A stretch of 6,339 nucleotides of DNA from an uncultured Campylobacter sp. (GCF_938041645.1 NZ_CALIST010000024.1:1-6339), one strand, 5' to 3'. Shown: positions 1 to 5,316, counted from the first letter of the stretch. Numbers and translations: made by a program. The notes: generated from the letters alone by a model not told the origin.

Positions 1-16
1 CAGCTATAAATTGTTG

Positions 17-86
17 GTTTATAAGTTGATGAGTTTTTAAGTTAGTAAGAAAACTTATAAACTTAAAAACTCATCAACTAACAAAC
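17..86. repeat. Long AT-rich inverted repeat downstream of the peroxidase gene
   Basis: Bases 24-43 are a perfect 20-bp reverse complement of 60-79. The pairing continues outward with GTTT (17-20) against AAAC (83-86), and inward with TAAG (46-49) against CTTA (54-57), leaving a four-base AAAA loop at 50-53. The whole 70 bases can therefore fold into one hairpin of roughly 30 pairs. It starts 8 bases past the stop codon of the glutathione peroxidase gene, where a terminator would be expected. There is no U-tract after the stem on either strand, so it is not a canonical intrinsic terminator. It could be a bidirectional transcription block, an mRNA 3' stabiliser, or the end of a transferred segment. 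Confidence 0.85.
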
Positions 87-94
87 TCACGCTA

Positions 95-640
95 CTATTT
101 CAGCAATTCCTCAATCTCTTTGGCTATATTCTCGATCTTTTCAGTAGGTTCGAAGCGAGCGATAACCTGTCCTTTCTTATTGATGAGGAATTTAGTAAAA
201 TTCCATTTGATGTCGGGGGTATTTTTATAATCGCTGTCGATCTTTTGAATAAAATCTCTCAACGTCTCCGCCATTTTTCCTGCGCCGAACCCCTCAAATT
301 TTTTTTGTGATTTTAAATAGGTAAAAAGCGGCAGCGCGTGTTCTCCGTTTACATCCGATTTTTTCATTTGTGGAAACTTCGTGTTGTAATGCAGTGTACA
401 AAATGTGTGAATTTCCGCATCCGTGCCGGGAGCCTGCTCACCGAATTGATTGCACGGCACATCGATTATCTCAAAACCGCTATCGTGGTATTTTTCGTAG
501 ATTTCTTCCAGCTCTTTGTACTGCGGCGTAAATCCGCAGGCTGTTGCCGTATTTACAATCAGCAGAACTTTGCCCTTATATTTGCTGAGTGAAACATCGT
601 TTCCTTGTGCATCCTGCACCGAATAATCATAAATCATCAT
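95..640 (-). CDS. gpx: Glutathione peroxidase family protein, cysteine type (thiol peroxidase)
   Basis: This 181-residue protein covers the whole GPx fold at the usual bacterial length. It should reduce hydrogen peroxide and organic or lipid hydroperoxides in the cytoplasm; no signal peptide is visible. The peroxidatic residue is Cys35 in NTATACGFTPQY, encoded by a normal TGC codon rather than a selenocysteine UGA. The rest of the catalytic set is visible: Gln69 in FGEQAPG and Trp146-Asn147 in KWNFTKFL. Cys81 in the FCxxxY motif sits where the resolving cysteine of 2-Cys GPx enzymes lies, so thioredoxin is a likelier reductant than glutathione (inference from the family). The start ATG at 640 follows a GGAGG ribosome site by five bases; ATG 637 is the alternative. 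QAPG in place of the common QEPG, and the overall wording, resemble Firmicute GPx proteins, hinting at horizontal gain. The gene sits between a long hairpin and a truncated SDR gene. Confidence 0.95.
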   Translation of the reverse strand: MMIYDYSVQDAQGNDVSLSKYKGKVLLIVNTATACGFTPQYKELEEIYEKYHDSGFEIIDVPCNQFGEQAPGTDAEIHTFCTLHYNTKFPQMKKSDVNGEHALPLFTYLKSQKKFEGFGAGKMAETLRDFIQKIDSDYKNTPDIKWNFTKFLINKKGQVIARFEPTEKIENIAKEIEELLK

Positions 641-656
641 TGTTTACCTCCATAAA

Positions 657-662
657 ATTATA
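657..662 (-). promoter_or_regulatory. Possible -10 element(s) for the peroxidase gene
   Basis: A perfect TATAAT reads on the minus strand at 662-657. If used, its start point would fall near 650, inside the GGAGG ribosome site, leaving an almost leaderless mRNA. A second box, TAAAAT at 671-666, would give a leader of about 19 bases and keep the ribosome site. Either way the AT-rich spacer can supply a promoter, but which box is used cannot be decided from sequence. No clear -35 is seen. Confidence 0.4.
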
Positions 663-698
663 TCAATTTTAGAATTATTGCCCGAACATTTGAAATAG

Positions 699-740
699 CC
701 AATCTTTCTTAGAATTCGCCCGGCTGCCGGGAAATATTGG
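699..740. repeat. Nested inverted repeat between the peroxidase gene and the SDR remnant
   Basis: The outer arms CCAATCTTTC (699-708) and GAAATATTGG (731-740) pair at nine of ten positions. Inside them lies a small GC-rich hairpin, CCCGG-CTG-CCGGG (719-731). The element lies just past the premature end of the SDR reading frame. It has no T-run behind it, so terminator function is unproven; it may mark the junction where the SDR gene was broken. Confidence 0.4.
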
Positions 741-752
741 TTTAGCCGGTTT

Positions 753-881
753 CTAAAGCTTTTGCAGCCGCTCTTTGCGGCGCCCGAGTGCTATGATCTT
801 ATAGCCCTGCGCGCTAAGAGCCCTGGCGATCGCCTCTCCAAAGCCGCTCGTAGCGCCCGTGATGAATGCCGTATTTTTCAT
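753..881 (-). pseudogene. Truncated short-chain dehydrogenase/reductase (N-terminal fragment, YdfG-like)
   Basis: Only 42 residues remain of a family that normally has about 250. The fragment starts MKNTAFITGATSGFGEAIAR, which holds the complete TGxxxGxG dinucleotide-binding turn of a classical SDR. It continues through the second beta strand with its ALGRRKERL segment, the Arg-rich end typical of NADP-preferring enzymes of the YdfG (3-hydroxy acid/serine dehydrogenase) group. A TAG stop then follows at 755-753. The catalytic Ser and YxxxK are absent, so the product cannot be an active enzyme. The start at ATG 881 is supported by AAAGGGG five bases upstream, so the original translation signals are intact. 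The same frame stays open upstream to 1052, but that part is not SDR-like. The missing part does not appear anywhere in this window; it may lie beyond base 1 or be deleted. Confidence 0.82.
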
Positions 882-1092
882 ATGATCCCCTTTGCGTAAA
901 ATTTTAAATTTAGCGCAATGATAACGCAAAACGGATTTAGAATTTATGAAATTTTCTCTTGGGGCGCAGAAGCGGATGAAATAATACGAAGACATTGAGC
1001 GTGCTTCTAGCGCGCACGAGCTCGCAATCGGCAGCGGATTCGGCGAGCGCACGGGCTAAATTAAAATTTTGCGTCGTTTGTTTTTCGCGGTT

Positions 1093-1101
1093 TGCTATAA
1101 T
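1093..1101 (+). promoter_or_regulatory. Extended -10 promoter of the membrane-protein gene
   Basis: TGCTATAAT is a perfect TATAAT preceded by the TGn extension, behind the T-rich stretch at 1078-1086, as is usual for vegetative promoters of Campylobacter. The predicted start point is near 1108. This leaves a leader of about 18 bases before ATG 1126 and rules out the upstream TTG at 1069 as start codon. Confidence 0.7.
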
Positions 1102-1125
1102 TACCTAAATTTAGGGAAAAGGCAA

Positions 1126-1821
1126 ATGAGCAAATTTATACGATTTATCCTCGTTAGTATCTGTGCTTGCGCCACTTATGCGGGTCTGAAATATGCTTTT
1201 ATGCTCTTTATCACGTGGCTCATGTTTAGTGGGGTATATTTTGACGGGCCGGGTGCACTGCTCGCCATACCGCTCACGTTTTTAAGCTCGTCGGTTATAT
1301 TTGATTATTATTGTATTGCGCTGGGCTCTCATCTGCTCTTTTTATCGCTGCTTAAAGGGCGCGACGTGAAAACGCGATGGATTTTGCCTTTATTTTTTAT
1401 CATAACGCTCGCGTTTTGTAGTTTTTGCGTCTTAATCGGGCACGAAGATTATCAGCGCATAAACGCGCTTTTTGCACTCTTGCTTATCTCTCCTTTTACG
1501 CTCATCGCATACGCCATCGTTACGACCGTAATCCTTGCCAAAAATAAAATTTCGGATTATTATCCGGTCTTAATCGCGATAATTTTTGTGCCCATTCATG
1601 CCGCCAGCATAGGGATATGGGGATTAGAACGGATATATTTTGGAGTATTTCTAAACGCGACGATACTGGGGATTTTTTATTTCACGGCGAAAATCGGGCG
1701 CGTAAATTTGATCGCACACAGACCTACACCCGACAAAACGCAAAATTCTAAAGACCGCGTTATCAAAACGATACAAAGCAGCGCGACATTATTAAACAAC
1801 GATATTTTGAAGAAGCGCTAA
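1126..1821 (+). CDS. Polytopic membrane protein of unknown function
   Basis: This 231-residue protein is very hydrophobic; I do not recognise its family. Likely membrane segments lie at about 6-35, 43-60, 62-77, 86-105, 112-138, 146-165 and 170-188, so five to seven spans are plausible. The charged tail after residue 190 (rich in Lys, Arg, Asn and Asp) should lie outside the membrane. No binding motif, protease site or transporter signature is apparent. ATG 1126 is preferred: AGGGAAAAGG precedes it and an extended -10 promoter ends 24 bases upstream. A TTG at 1069 would add 19 residues but lies upstream of the predicted transcription start. It is the only convincing plus-strand gene in the window, is monocistronic, and is flanked by two truncated genes on the other strand. 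No terminator hairpin is evident after the stop. Gene reality is well supported by length and composition; function is open. Confidence 0.82.
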   Translation: MSKFIRFILVSICACATYAGLKYAFMLFITWLMFSGVYFDGPGALLAIPLTFLSSSVIFDYYCIALGSHLLFLSLLKGRDVKTRWILPLFFIITLAFCSFCVLIGHEDYQRINALFALLLISPFTLIAYAIVTTVILAKNKISDYYPVLIAIIFVPIHAASIGIWGLERIYFGVFLNATILGIFYFTAKIGRVNLIAHRPTPDKTQNSKDRVIKTIQSSATLLNNDILKKR

Positions 1822-1957
1822 ATTTTATCCTTTTTTAAGAATTCTACATAACGTTTTTGTCGCGCGCTACAAGCTTATATTCTTCCCGATAAATCTGAGC
1901 TTTACCGACAAAACCTTCAAAAACTGCGCCGTTTTGCCTCTTGACACATTGACGTCG

Positions 1958-2179
1958 CTATTTGATCAAATTTATATCCAGCGTGATCTTATCGTTTTTG
2001 ATCACGCCAATACCCTTGTTTAGCACGTTTTGCGCGATTTGTTTAGCTTCTGCTAGCGAGTGCATCGCGAAGATGCCACATTGAAATTTATTCAGCTGAG
2101 TTTCCTTTTGAGAGCCTACGCCCAAAATATCTTTCATACTCGCGCTCCACGCCGCTACGATGTTAATATTTAGTTTCAA
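1958..2179 (-). pseudogene. luxS: C-terminal fragment of S-ribosylhomocysteine lyase (LuxS)
   Basis: From about residue 9 the reading frame matches the last third of LuxS, the enzyme that cleaves S-ribosylhomocysteine to homocysteine and the autoinducer-2 precursor. The matching landmarks, in order, are AAWSASMKDILGV, a short linker, LNKFQCG, MHSLAEAKQIAQNVL and a final KNDKITLDI. Cys34 in FQCG corresponds to the zinc-ligand cysteine near position 126-128 of full LuxS. The other two zinc ligands, in the HTLEH motif, and the first 100 or so residues are missing. Upstream of the fragment the frame meets a TAG at 2188-2186, and no LuxS-like peptide appears in the neighbouring sequence. The frame has only a TTG at 2179 or an internal ATG as start, with no well-placed ribosome site. 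The remnant cannot make AI-2. Its end is well preserved (no frameshift over 65 codons), suggesting a fairly recent deletion. Confidence 0.85.
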
Positions 2180-2419
2180 TAGCGACTAGCTCCAATAAAA
2201 TTTTATCTGTCACGCACAAAGTTTTTTGCGTTTTTCGATCTAAAATTTGAGTTGCAAGAATTCCATTTGTCGTTTACGGATACTCAGAATAAATATTGTG
2301 GCTATTTTATACGTGCAGAGTAAGATAAAATTTGTAGTTCTCAGGCGTGGCAAAATCAGCACGCCCCGTTTTACAGATGGCAAAATAAAGCGCGCCAGAA
2401 TCGACCCTAACTTGAAATT
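2180..2419. other. Intergenic region with a degenerate direct repeat and hairpin
   Basis: No credible gene is present. The word TGGCAAAATCAGCACGCC at 2348-2365 recurs imperfectly as TGGCAAAATAAAGCGCGCC at 2378-2396, a 30-base period. The first copy lies in a hairpin, GGCGTG (2344-2349) against CACGCC (2360-2365). It sits downstream of the DJ-1-type gene but lacks a minus-strand U-tract, so termination there is uncertain. No N-terminal luxS sequence was found here in any minus-strand frame close to the remnant. Confidence 0.5.
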
Positions 2420-2962
2420 TTATTTAAAAAGTAAATCGGATTTTAACTTGGAATAAACCTGCTCCCCTTTTAACTCACGGACGATTTGCAGTGCGAATTC
2501 CATCGCAGTAGCAGGGCCTTTCGAAGTCATTATATTTTGATCTTTTATGACATTCGCCGAATTCGTATAGCCTGGGTGAGCGATCTGATTTTCAAAACCC
2601 GGATAACAAGTATAAGAGTTTTTTAGCACACCTGCGGTGGCTAGTGCCCACGGAGCAGCACATATTGCGCCAATCTTGGCATTGTTTGCGTCGAAGTCGC
2701 GCAGTATCTGCCCCAGCTTCTCGCTCTTTGCCAAATTTTCGGCTCCGGGCAAGCCGCCTGGCAAAACGATCATATCAAATTCCGAAACTTTTATATCGTC
2801 TAAAATTTCATCGGCGATCATCTCTACGCCGTGCGCACCGCAGACGCATTTCTTATCCAGCCCCACGGATACTGCATCGATCTCCGCGCGGCGCAAAATA
2901 TCGATCAGACTTACCGCCTCGATCTCTTCAAATCCGTTAGCCAAAATGATCGCTACTTTCAT
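2420..2962 (-). CDS. DJ-1/PfpI (YajL-type) family protein
   Basis: This 180-residue cytoplasmic protein has the length and full fold of the DJ-1/YajL group. The nucleophile elbow is IGAICAAPWAL, with reactive Cys101. Glu15 in GFEEIEAV corresponds to the glutamate that lowers the cysteine pKa in DJ-1. VLPGGLPGAE (66-75) and the late TSKGPATAMEFAL (146-158) are hallmark family segments. Members act in oxidative and electrophile-stress protection; glyoxalase, deglycase and chaperone activities have been proposed and are debated, so no reaction is assigned. Two extra cysteines in KCVCG (39 and 41) might be redox active (inference). The start ATG 2962 follows AAGAGG, which overlaps the stop codon of the upstream cytochrome gene. 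The 10-bp gap and this overlap point to co-transcription and translational coupling. Confidence 0.93.
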   Translation of the reverse strand: MKVAIILANGFEEIEAVSLIDILRRAEIDAVSVGLDKKCVCGAHGVEMIADEILDDIKVSEFDMIVLPGGLPGAENLAKSEKLGQILRDFDANNAKIGAICAAPWALATAGVLKNSYTCYPGFENQIAHPGYTNSANVIKDQNIMTSKGPATAMEFALQIVRELKGEQVYSKLKSDLLFK

Positions 2963-2972
2963 TTGTGCCTCT

Positions 2973-3548
2973 TTATTTTAGGTATGAGCCCTGCTCACTA
3001 GGGGCAGTGGAAATTTCGGTATTCGCACTTCTGCTAGATGGGCTATCGTAGAGGAACGAATCGTCGCCCTTTAGATAAGCAATGATGTAGCCTAGCTCCG
3101 TAGCGCCCGTCTTAGCGGCGATCGGCTGCATGATATTTTTCATCTTGCCACCATAACTTAGATCTGTAGTGTATTGCGACATAGCTATCGATATCTCTTT
3201 GGCGTCCATATCTTTGAGTTTACGCGATACTCCATAGGCTTTTTTTTGCCCGTTCTCGCCGTGGCAGGAAGCGCACTTCTCGGCAAAGATCGCTCCGCCT
3301 CTTTCTTTTAAAGAATTTATATTTCGATTTACCTTGCCGCTATGGGTTTTACTGCCTGCGACCGGAGCGTTTTTGTAGATATTTACAGTTACGTTTTCAT
3401 CTTTAGAATGCTTTTCGATCAGGGATTTTAGCTCTTTGGCAAACTCACCTTTGGCTTCGAATACATACGTGTCATCATTTGCTTTATCCGCGGCATTTAA
3501 ACTAAAGGCAAAAAAACATGCTAAAAAAGAAATTTTAAAAATTTTCAT
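2973..3548 (-). CDS. Periplasmic monohaem c-type cytochrome
   Basis: The 191-residue precursor starts with a Sec signal peptide (MKIFKISFLACFFAFSLNA, probable cut after residue 19). A charged region at about 25-80 contains no haem site. A class I cytochrome c domain then runs from about 82 to 160. Haem is attached through CASCH (Cys92, Cys95, His96). Met140 in NIMQPIA is the probable sixth ligand, with Met136 the other candidate. A Ser-rich tail (168-191) follows. Its role would be electron transfer in the periplasm, as for the c553-like cytochromes of Campylobacter, but the partner is unknown. The extra N-terminal region of about 60 residues is not part of a minimal cytochrome c and I do not recognise it. 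ATG 3548 has AAGG seven bases upstream. The gene begins only 23 bases past the porin terminator and no promoter is obvious between them. Read-through from porA, or a promoter inside or near the terminator (TAAAAT at 3605-3600), may drive it. Confidence 0.92.
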   Translation of the reverse strand: MKIFKISFLACFFAFSLNAADKANDDTYVFEAKGEFAKELKSLIEKHSKDENVTVNIYKNAPVAGSKTHSGKVNRNINSLKERGGAIFAEKCASCHGENGQKKAYGVSRKLKDMDAKEISIAMSQYTTDLSYGGKMKNIMQPIAAKTGATELGYIIAYLKGDDSFLYDSPSSRSANTEISTAPSEQGSYLK

Positions 3549-3570
3549 AGAAAACCTTGATTTAGAATTT

Positions 3571-3598
3571 AAAAAGGGCGAAGCAAAAGCTTCGCCCT
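3571..3598 (-). terminator. Intrinsic terminator of the porin gene
   Basis: AGGGCGAAGC (3575-3584) and GCTTCGCCCT (3589-3598) form a perfect 10-bp stem with a four-base loop. On the minus strand it is followed by five T residues (3575-3571, counting the closing base). It lies 26 bases past the porin stop codon, in the right orientation. A weaker hairpin, TTTACC/GGTAAA at 3602-3620, lies between the stop codon and the terminator. Confidence 0.92.
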
Positions 3599-3623
3599 AA
3601 TTTTACCCGTATAAGGTAAATAA

Positions 3624-4844
3624 TTAGAAGCTGTATTTAGCCTCGAATCTAATGCGATCTTTTTTCTCATCGCGATCTGTGCCATAAGCATCATCAATTT
3701 TATAGTGAGAATACCAAGTTTTGAAACTTAGCTTTTCATTATATTTATAAGAAATTCTACCTACTACCTCATATGCATTATCACCATCTGCTTTACCGTC
3801 TAGGTAATCAGCGCCGATTCTGATGCCAGTATCAGGGATGGTATAGCCTGCTACTACATACCAGTAGTGATTTTCGCCAGTAAAATTCCTATAATCTAGC
3901 AACTCCTGACCCGGGCTGATGAAAGAGCCTTGATCTTCAAAGGATACAAAAGAAACTTTATCTTTATCATCAGGTTCAAATTTTAAATAACCTGCAGCCA
4001 AATCAACACCGAAGAAACCCGCATTGGCCTCTGCAGCCCAGAAGTCTGCATCACTAGCACCTGCATCTTTATAATCGCCGTCGAAATCAGAGAATGCATA
4101 CTGACCTTTTACGCCAAGATTAAAATCATCAGAGATATCAAAATTTAGAGCTAGTTCTGCAGCGAAAAGCTGTGCAACATCCTCTAGAGCGTTATACCAT
4201 AGCTGGAAAGATACCGGATCGTATGAACCCATAAAGCCTATGCCATATAGATTATGATCGGTAGTTAATTTACCATCTACTCTAGCCCAATCAAGGCTTG
4301 AAATATCGCCATCATTCTCTAAAGAATCCATCCAAAAGCCACTAATTGTCAAACCCTCGATATCAGTGCTAGTAATCTTAACACCATCTCCATACATATC
4401 ATCGGTAAAGAACGAACCTATGCCTTGGCGACCGACTGCAATAGTGGTACCGCCGATAGTGTATCCCAAATAAGCCTTAGCAATATCGAAATCGGAATCT
4501 TTGTCGCTTGGATTTTTTCCACCATGATATTGGCTATTTGAAGAAGATAATGTTTCTCCGTTATCTCTATCTAGAAATCTAACGCCAACTACACCAAAGA
4601 AGTTGTCATCGATTTTAGCCTTAAAGTCTACTTCAGATTTGAATTCCCACTTACTAGAATTTTCGCCTTTTACATAGGCACCTTGATCATTCTCGCCAGA
4701 TACCTTATCGTGGGTATATCGCATACGAGCGTATCCATTTAGATCCACGTCCTTGATAGCTTCCTCTAACGGAACAGCACTTGCACTCATAGCAAGAGCA
4801 CCTGCAGCGACTGCTGCCGCTAAACTAAGTTTAACTAGTTTCAT
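3624..4844 (-). CDS. porA: Major outer membrane porin (Campylobacter MOMP/PorA type)
   Basis: The 406-residue precursor has a clear Sec signal peptide ending MSASA, with probable cleavage after residue 23. The mature protein begins VPLEEAIKDVDLNGYARMRY, the typical start of Campylobacter MOMP, where a short helix is followed by the first beta strand. The rest alternates aromatic beta strands with acidic Asp- and Lys-rich loops, for example NSQYHGGKNPSDKDSD. It ends RIRFEAKYSF, with the terminal phenylalanine needed for outer membrane insertion by the BAM machinery. Length is close to known MOMPs (about 400-425). These trimeric barrels are the main route for small solutes and the dominant surface antigen. 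ATG 4844 is chosen because AAAGGAG lies seven bases upstream and the signal peptide starts there; an in-frame extension to 4886 would read through the leader. It has its own promoter and terminator, so it is monocistronic. A candidate small RNA encoded just upstream can pair with its ribosome site. Confidence 0.96.
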   Translation of the reverse strand: MKLVKLSLAAAVAAGALAMSASAVPLEEAIKDVDLNGYARMRYTHDKVSGENDQGAYVKGENSSKWEFKSEVDFKAKIDDNFFGVVGVRFLDRDNGETLSSSNSQYHGGKNPSDKDSDFDIAKAYLGYTIGGTTIAVGRQGIGSFFTDDMYGDGVKITSTDIEGLTISGFWMDSLENDGDISSLDWARVDGKLTTDHNLYGIGFMGSYDPVSFQLWYNALEDVAQLFAAELALNFDISDDFNLGVKGQYAFSDFDGDYKDAGASDADFWAAEANAGFFGVDLAAGYLKFEPDDKDKVSFVSFEDQGSFISPGQELLDYRNFTGENHYWYVVAGYTIPDTGIRIGADYLDGKADGDNAYEVVGRISYKYNEKLSFKTWYSHYKIDDAYGTDRDEKKDRIRFEAKYSF

Positions 4845-4894
4845 TTTGAACTCCTTTAAAAGTTTGTAAGCGCAATAGTAGCACAAAATGACAA

Positions 4895-4900
4895 ATTATA
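4895..4900 (-). promoter_or_regulatory. porA: Probable -10 box of the porin promoter
   Basis: A perfect TATAAT reads on the minus strand at 4900-4895, preceded by TTTTAAGCA, a T-rich pattern common upstream of Campylobacter vegetative promoters. The predicted start near 4888 gives a leader of about 44 bases that carries the ribosome site at 4857-4851. No standard -35 is needed in this group. Confidence 0.6.
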
Positions 4901-4981
4901 TGCTTAAAATAGGCTGAAAAATACTAAAATTTTACCAAATTGTTACCGAGTATTTACCGAAAATCCAAATTTAACGGGCAT

Positions 4982-5010
4982 AAAAAAAGCGAGACCCACA
5001 CAGGCCTCGC
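4982..5010 (-). terminator. Intrinsic terminator of the candidate small RNA
   Basis: Read on the minus strand, GCGAGGCC (5010-5003) pairs with GGTCTCGC (4996-4989) around a six-base TGTGTG loop. The stem is eight base pairs including one G-U, followed at once by seven T residues (4988-4982). No protein gene ends upstream of it on this strand within 600 bases, so it must serve a short or non-coding transcript. It also insulates the porin promoter from upstream transcription. Confidence 0.88.
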
Positions 5011-5039
5011 CGATTATTGAAAGGAGTTCTAATTTCGAT
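4982..5039 (-). ncRNA. Candidate small RNA with anti-Shine-Dalgarno segment, upstream of the porin gene
   Basis: A promoter with an extended -10 (TGATATAAT, 5054-5046) predicts a start near 5039. An intrinsic terminator with seven U residues ends at 4982. The predicted RNA is about 58 nt. Its first 28 or so nucleotides look unstructured and contain GAACUCCUUU (5029-5020). This is an exact 10-nt complement of AAAGGAGUUC in the porin leader (4857-4848), covering its ribosome site. The terminator stem contains a G-U pair when read as minus-strand RNA, which would be an A-C mismatch on the plus strand, so the hairpin is selected for minus-strand transcription. No reading frame worth naming is present. 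Pairing to block porin translation is an inference. The segment could also pair with other AGGAG-containing leaders, or the transcript could be an attenuated porin leader. Confidence 0.62.
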
Positions 5040-5045
5040 GTGGGG

Positions 5046-5054
5046 ATTATATCA
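5046..5054 (-). promoter_or_regulatory. Extended -10 promoter of the candidate small RNA
   Basis: TGATATAAT on the minus strand is a perfect -10 hexamer with the TGn extension. Upstream at about 5077-5072 a TTGCCG is present but spaced rather far for a -35. The distance from this box to the terminator fits a transcript of about 58 nt. Confidence 0.65.
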
Positions 5055-5273
5055 GGCTGCGGTAAACAGACGGCAACACCTCTTTTTTGTGCGGAAGAAA
5101 TTTGATAAAATTTTACGACGTGAAATTTTTTATGAATGAAATTTCAAGACACGAAATTTGCAAAGCGTGGGTTTTAAAAATCTACGCGATATCTTATCTG
5201 CTAAGAATACGGTACCGAGAACGAGTAGTACGTGAAGAACTGCGAGAAAGAAAATTTATAAGAATTTCGCAAT

Positions 5274-5316
5274 CAAAATTCTAGCGCCAGCTGTATTTCT
5301 ATAATATAGAATTTTG
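5274..5316. repeat. Inverted repeat CAAAATTCTA / TAGAATTTTG
   Basis: Bases 5274-5283 are the exact reverse complement of 5307-5316, with 23 bases between them. The same AAAATTC/GAATTTT word recurs in the hairpin at 5426-5448, so it belongs to a family of AT-rich words in this intergenic region. No terminator T-run follows. Confidence 0.6.

Noticed and set aside
536..538. Selenocysteine version of glutathione peroxidase
   Set aside because: The peroxidatic residue is encoded by an ordinary cysteine codon, with no UGA in the frame.
338..592. Plus-strand frame opposite the peroxidase gene
   Set aside because: It is the antisense shadow of a clear GPx gene and has no ribosome site.
753..1052. 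Minus-strand frame extending the SDR fragment by 57 codons to 1052
   Set aside because: The extension is not SDR-like, and the ribosome site AAAGGGG lies directly before ATG 881, where the family's normal N-terminus begins.
1069..1125. TTG start adding 19 residues to the membrane protein
   Set aside because: The extended -10 promoter at 1093-1101 lies inside this stretch, so it would not be in the mRNA; ATG 1126 has a ribosome site.
2247..2456. 69-codon plus-strand frame running into the DJ-1-type gene
   Set aside because: It has no ribosome site or family match, and it overlaps the 3' end of a real gene on the other strand.
2637..2981. Plus-strand frames of about 100 codons opposite the DJ-1-type gene
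   Set aside because: They are the opposite strand of a well-supported gene and have biased Ser/Arg-rich composition with no family resemblance.
5038..5142. Plus-strand peptide of 34 residues after AAAGGAG at 5020-5026
   Set aside because: The spacing of 11 bases is long, the peptide is featureless, and the AAAGGAGTTC is better explained as the template of the anti-Shine-Dalgarno segment of the minus-strand RNA.
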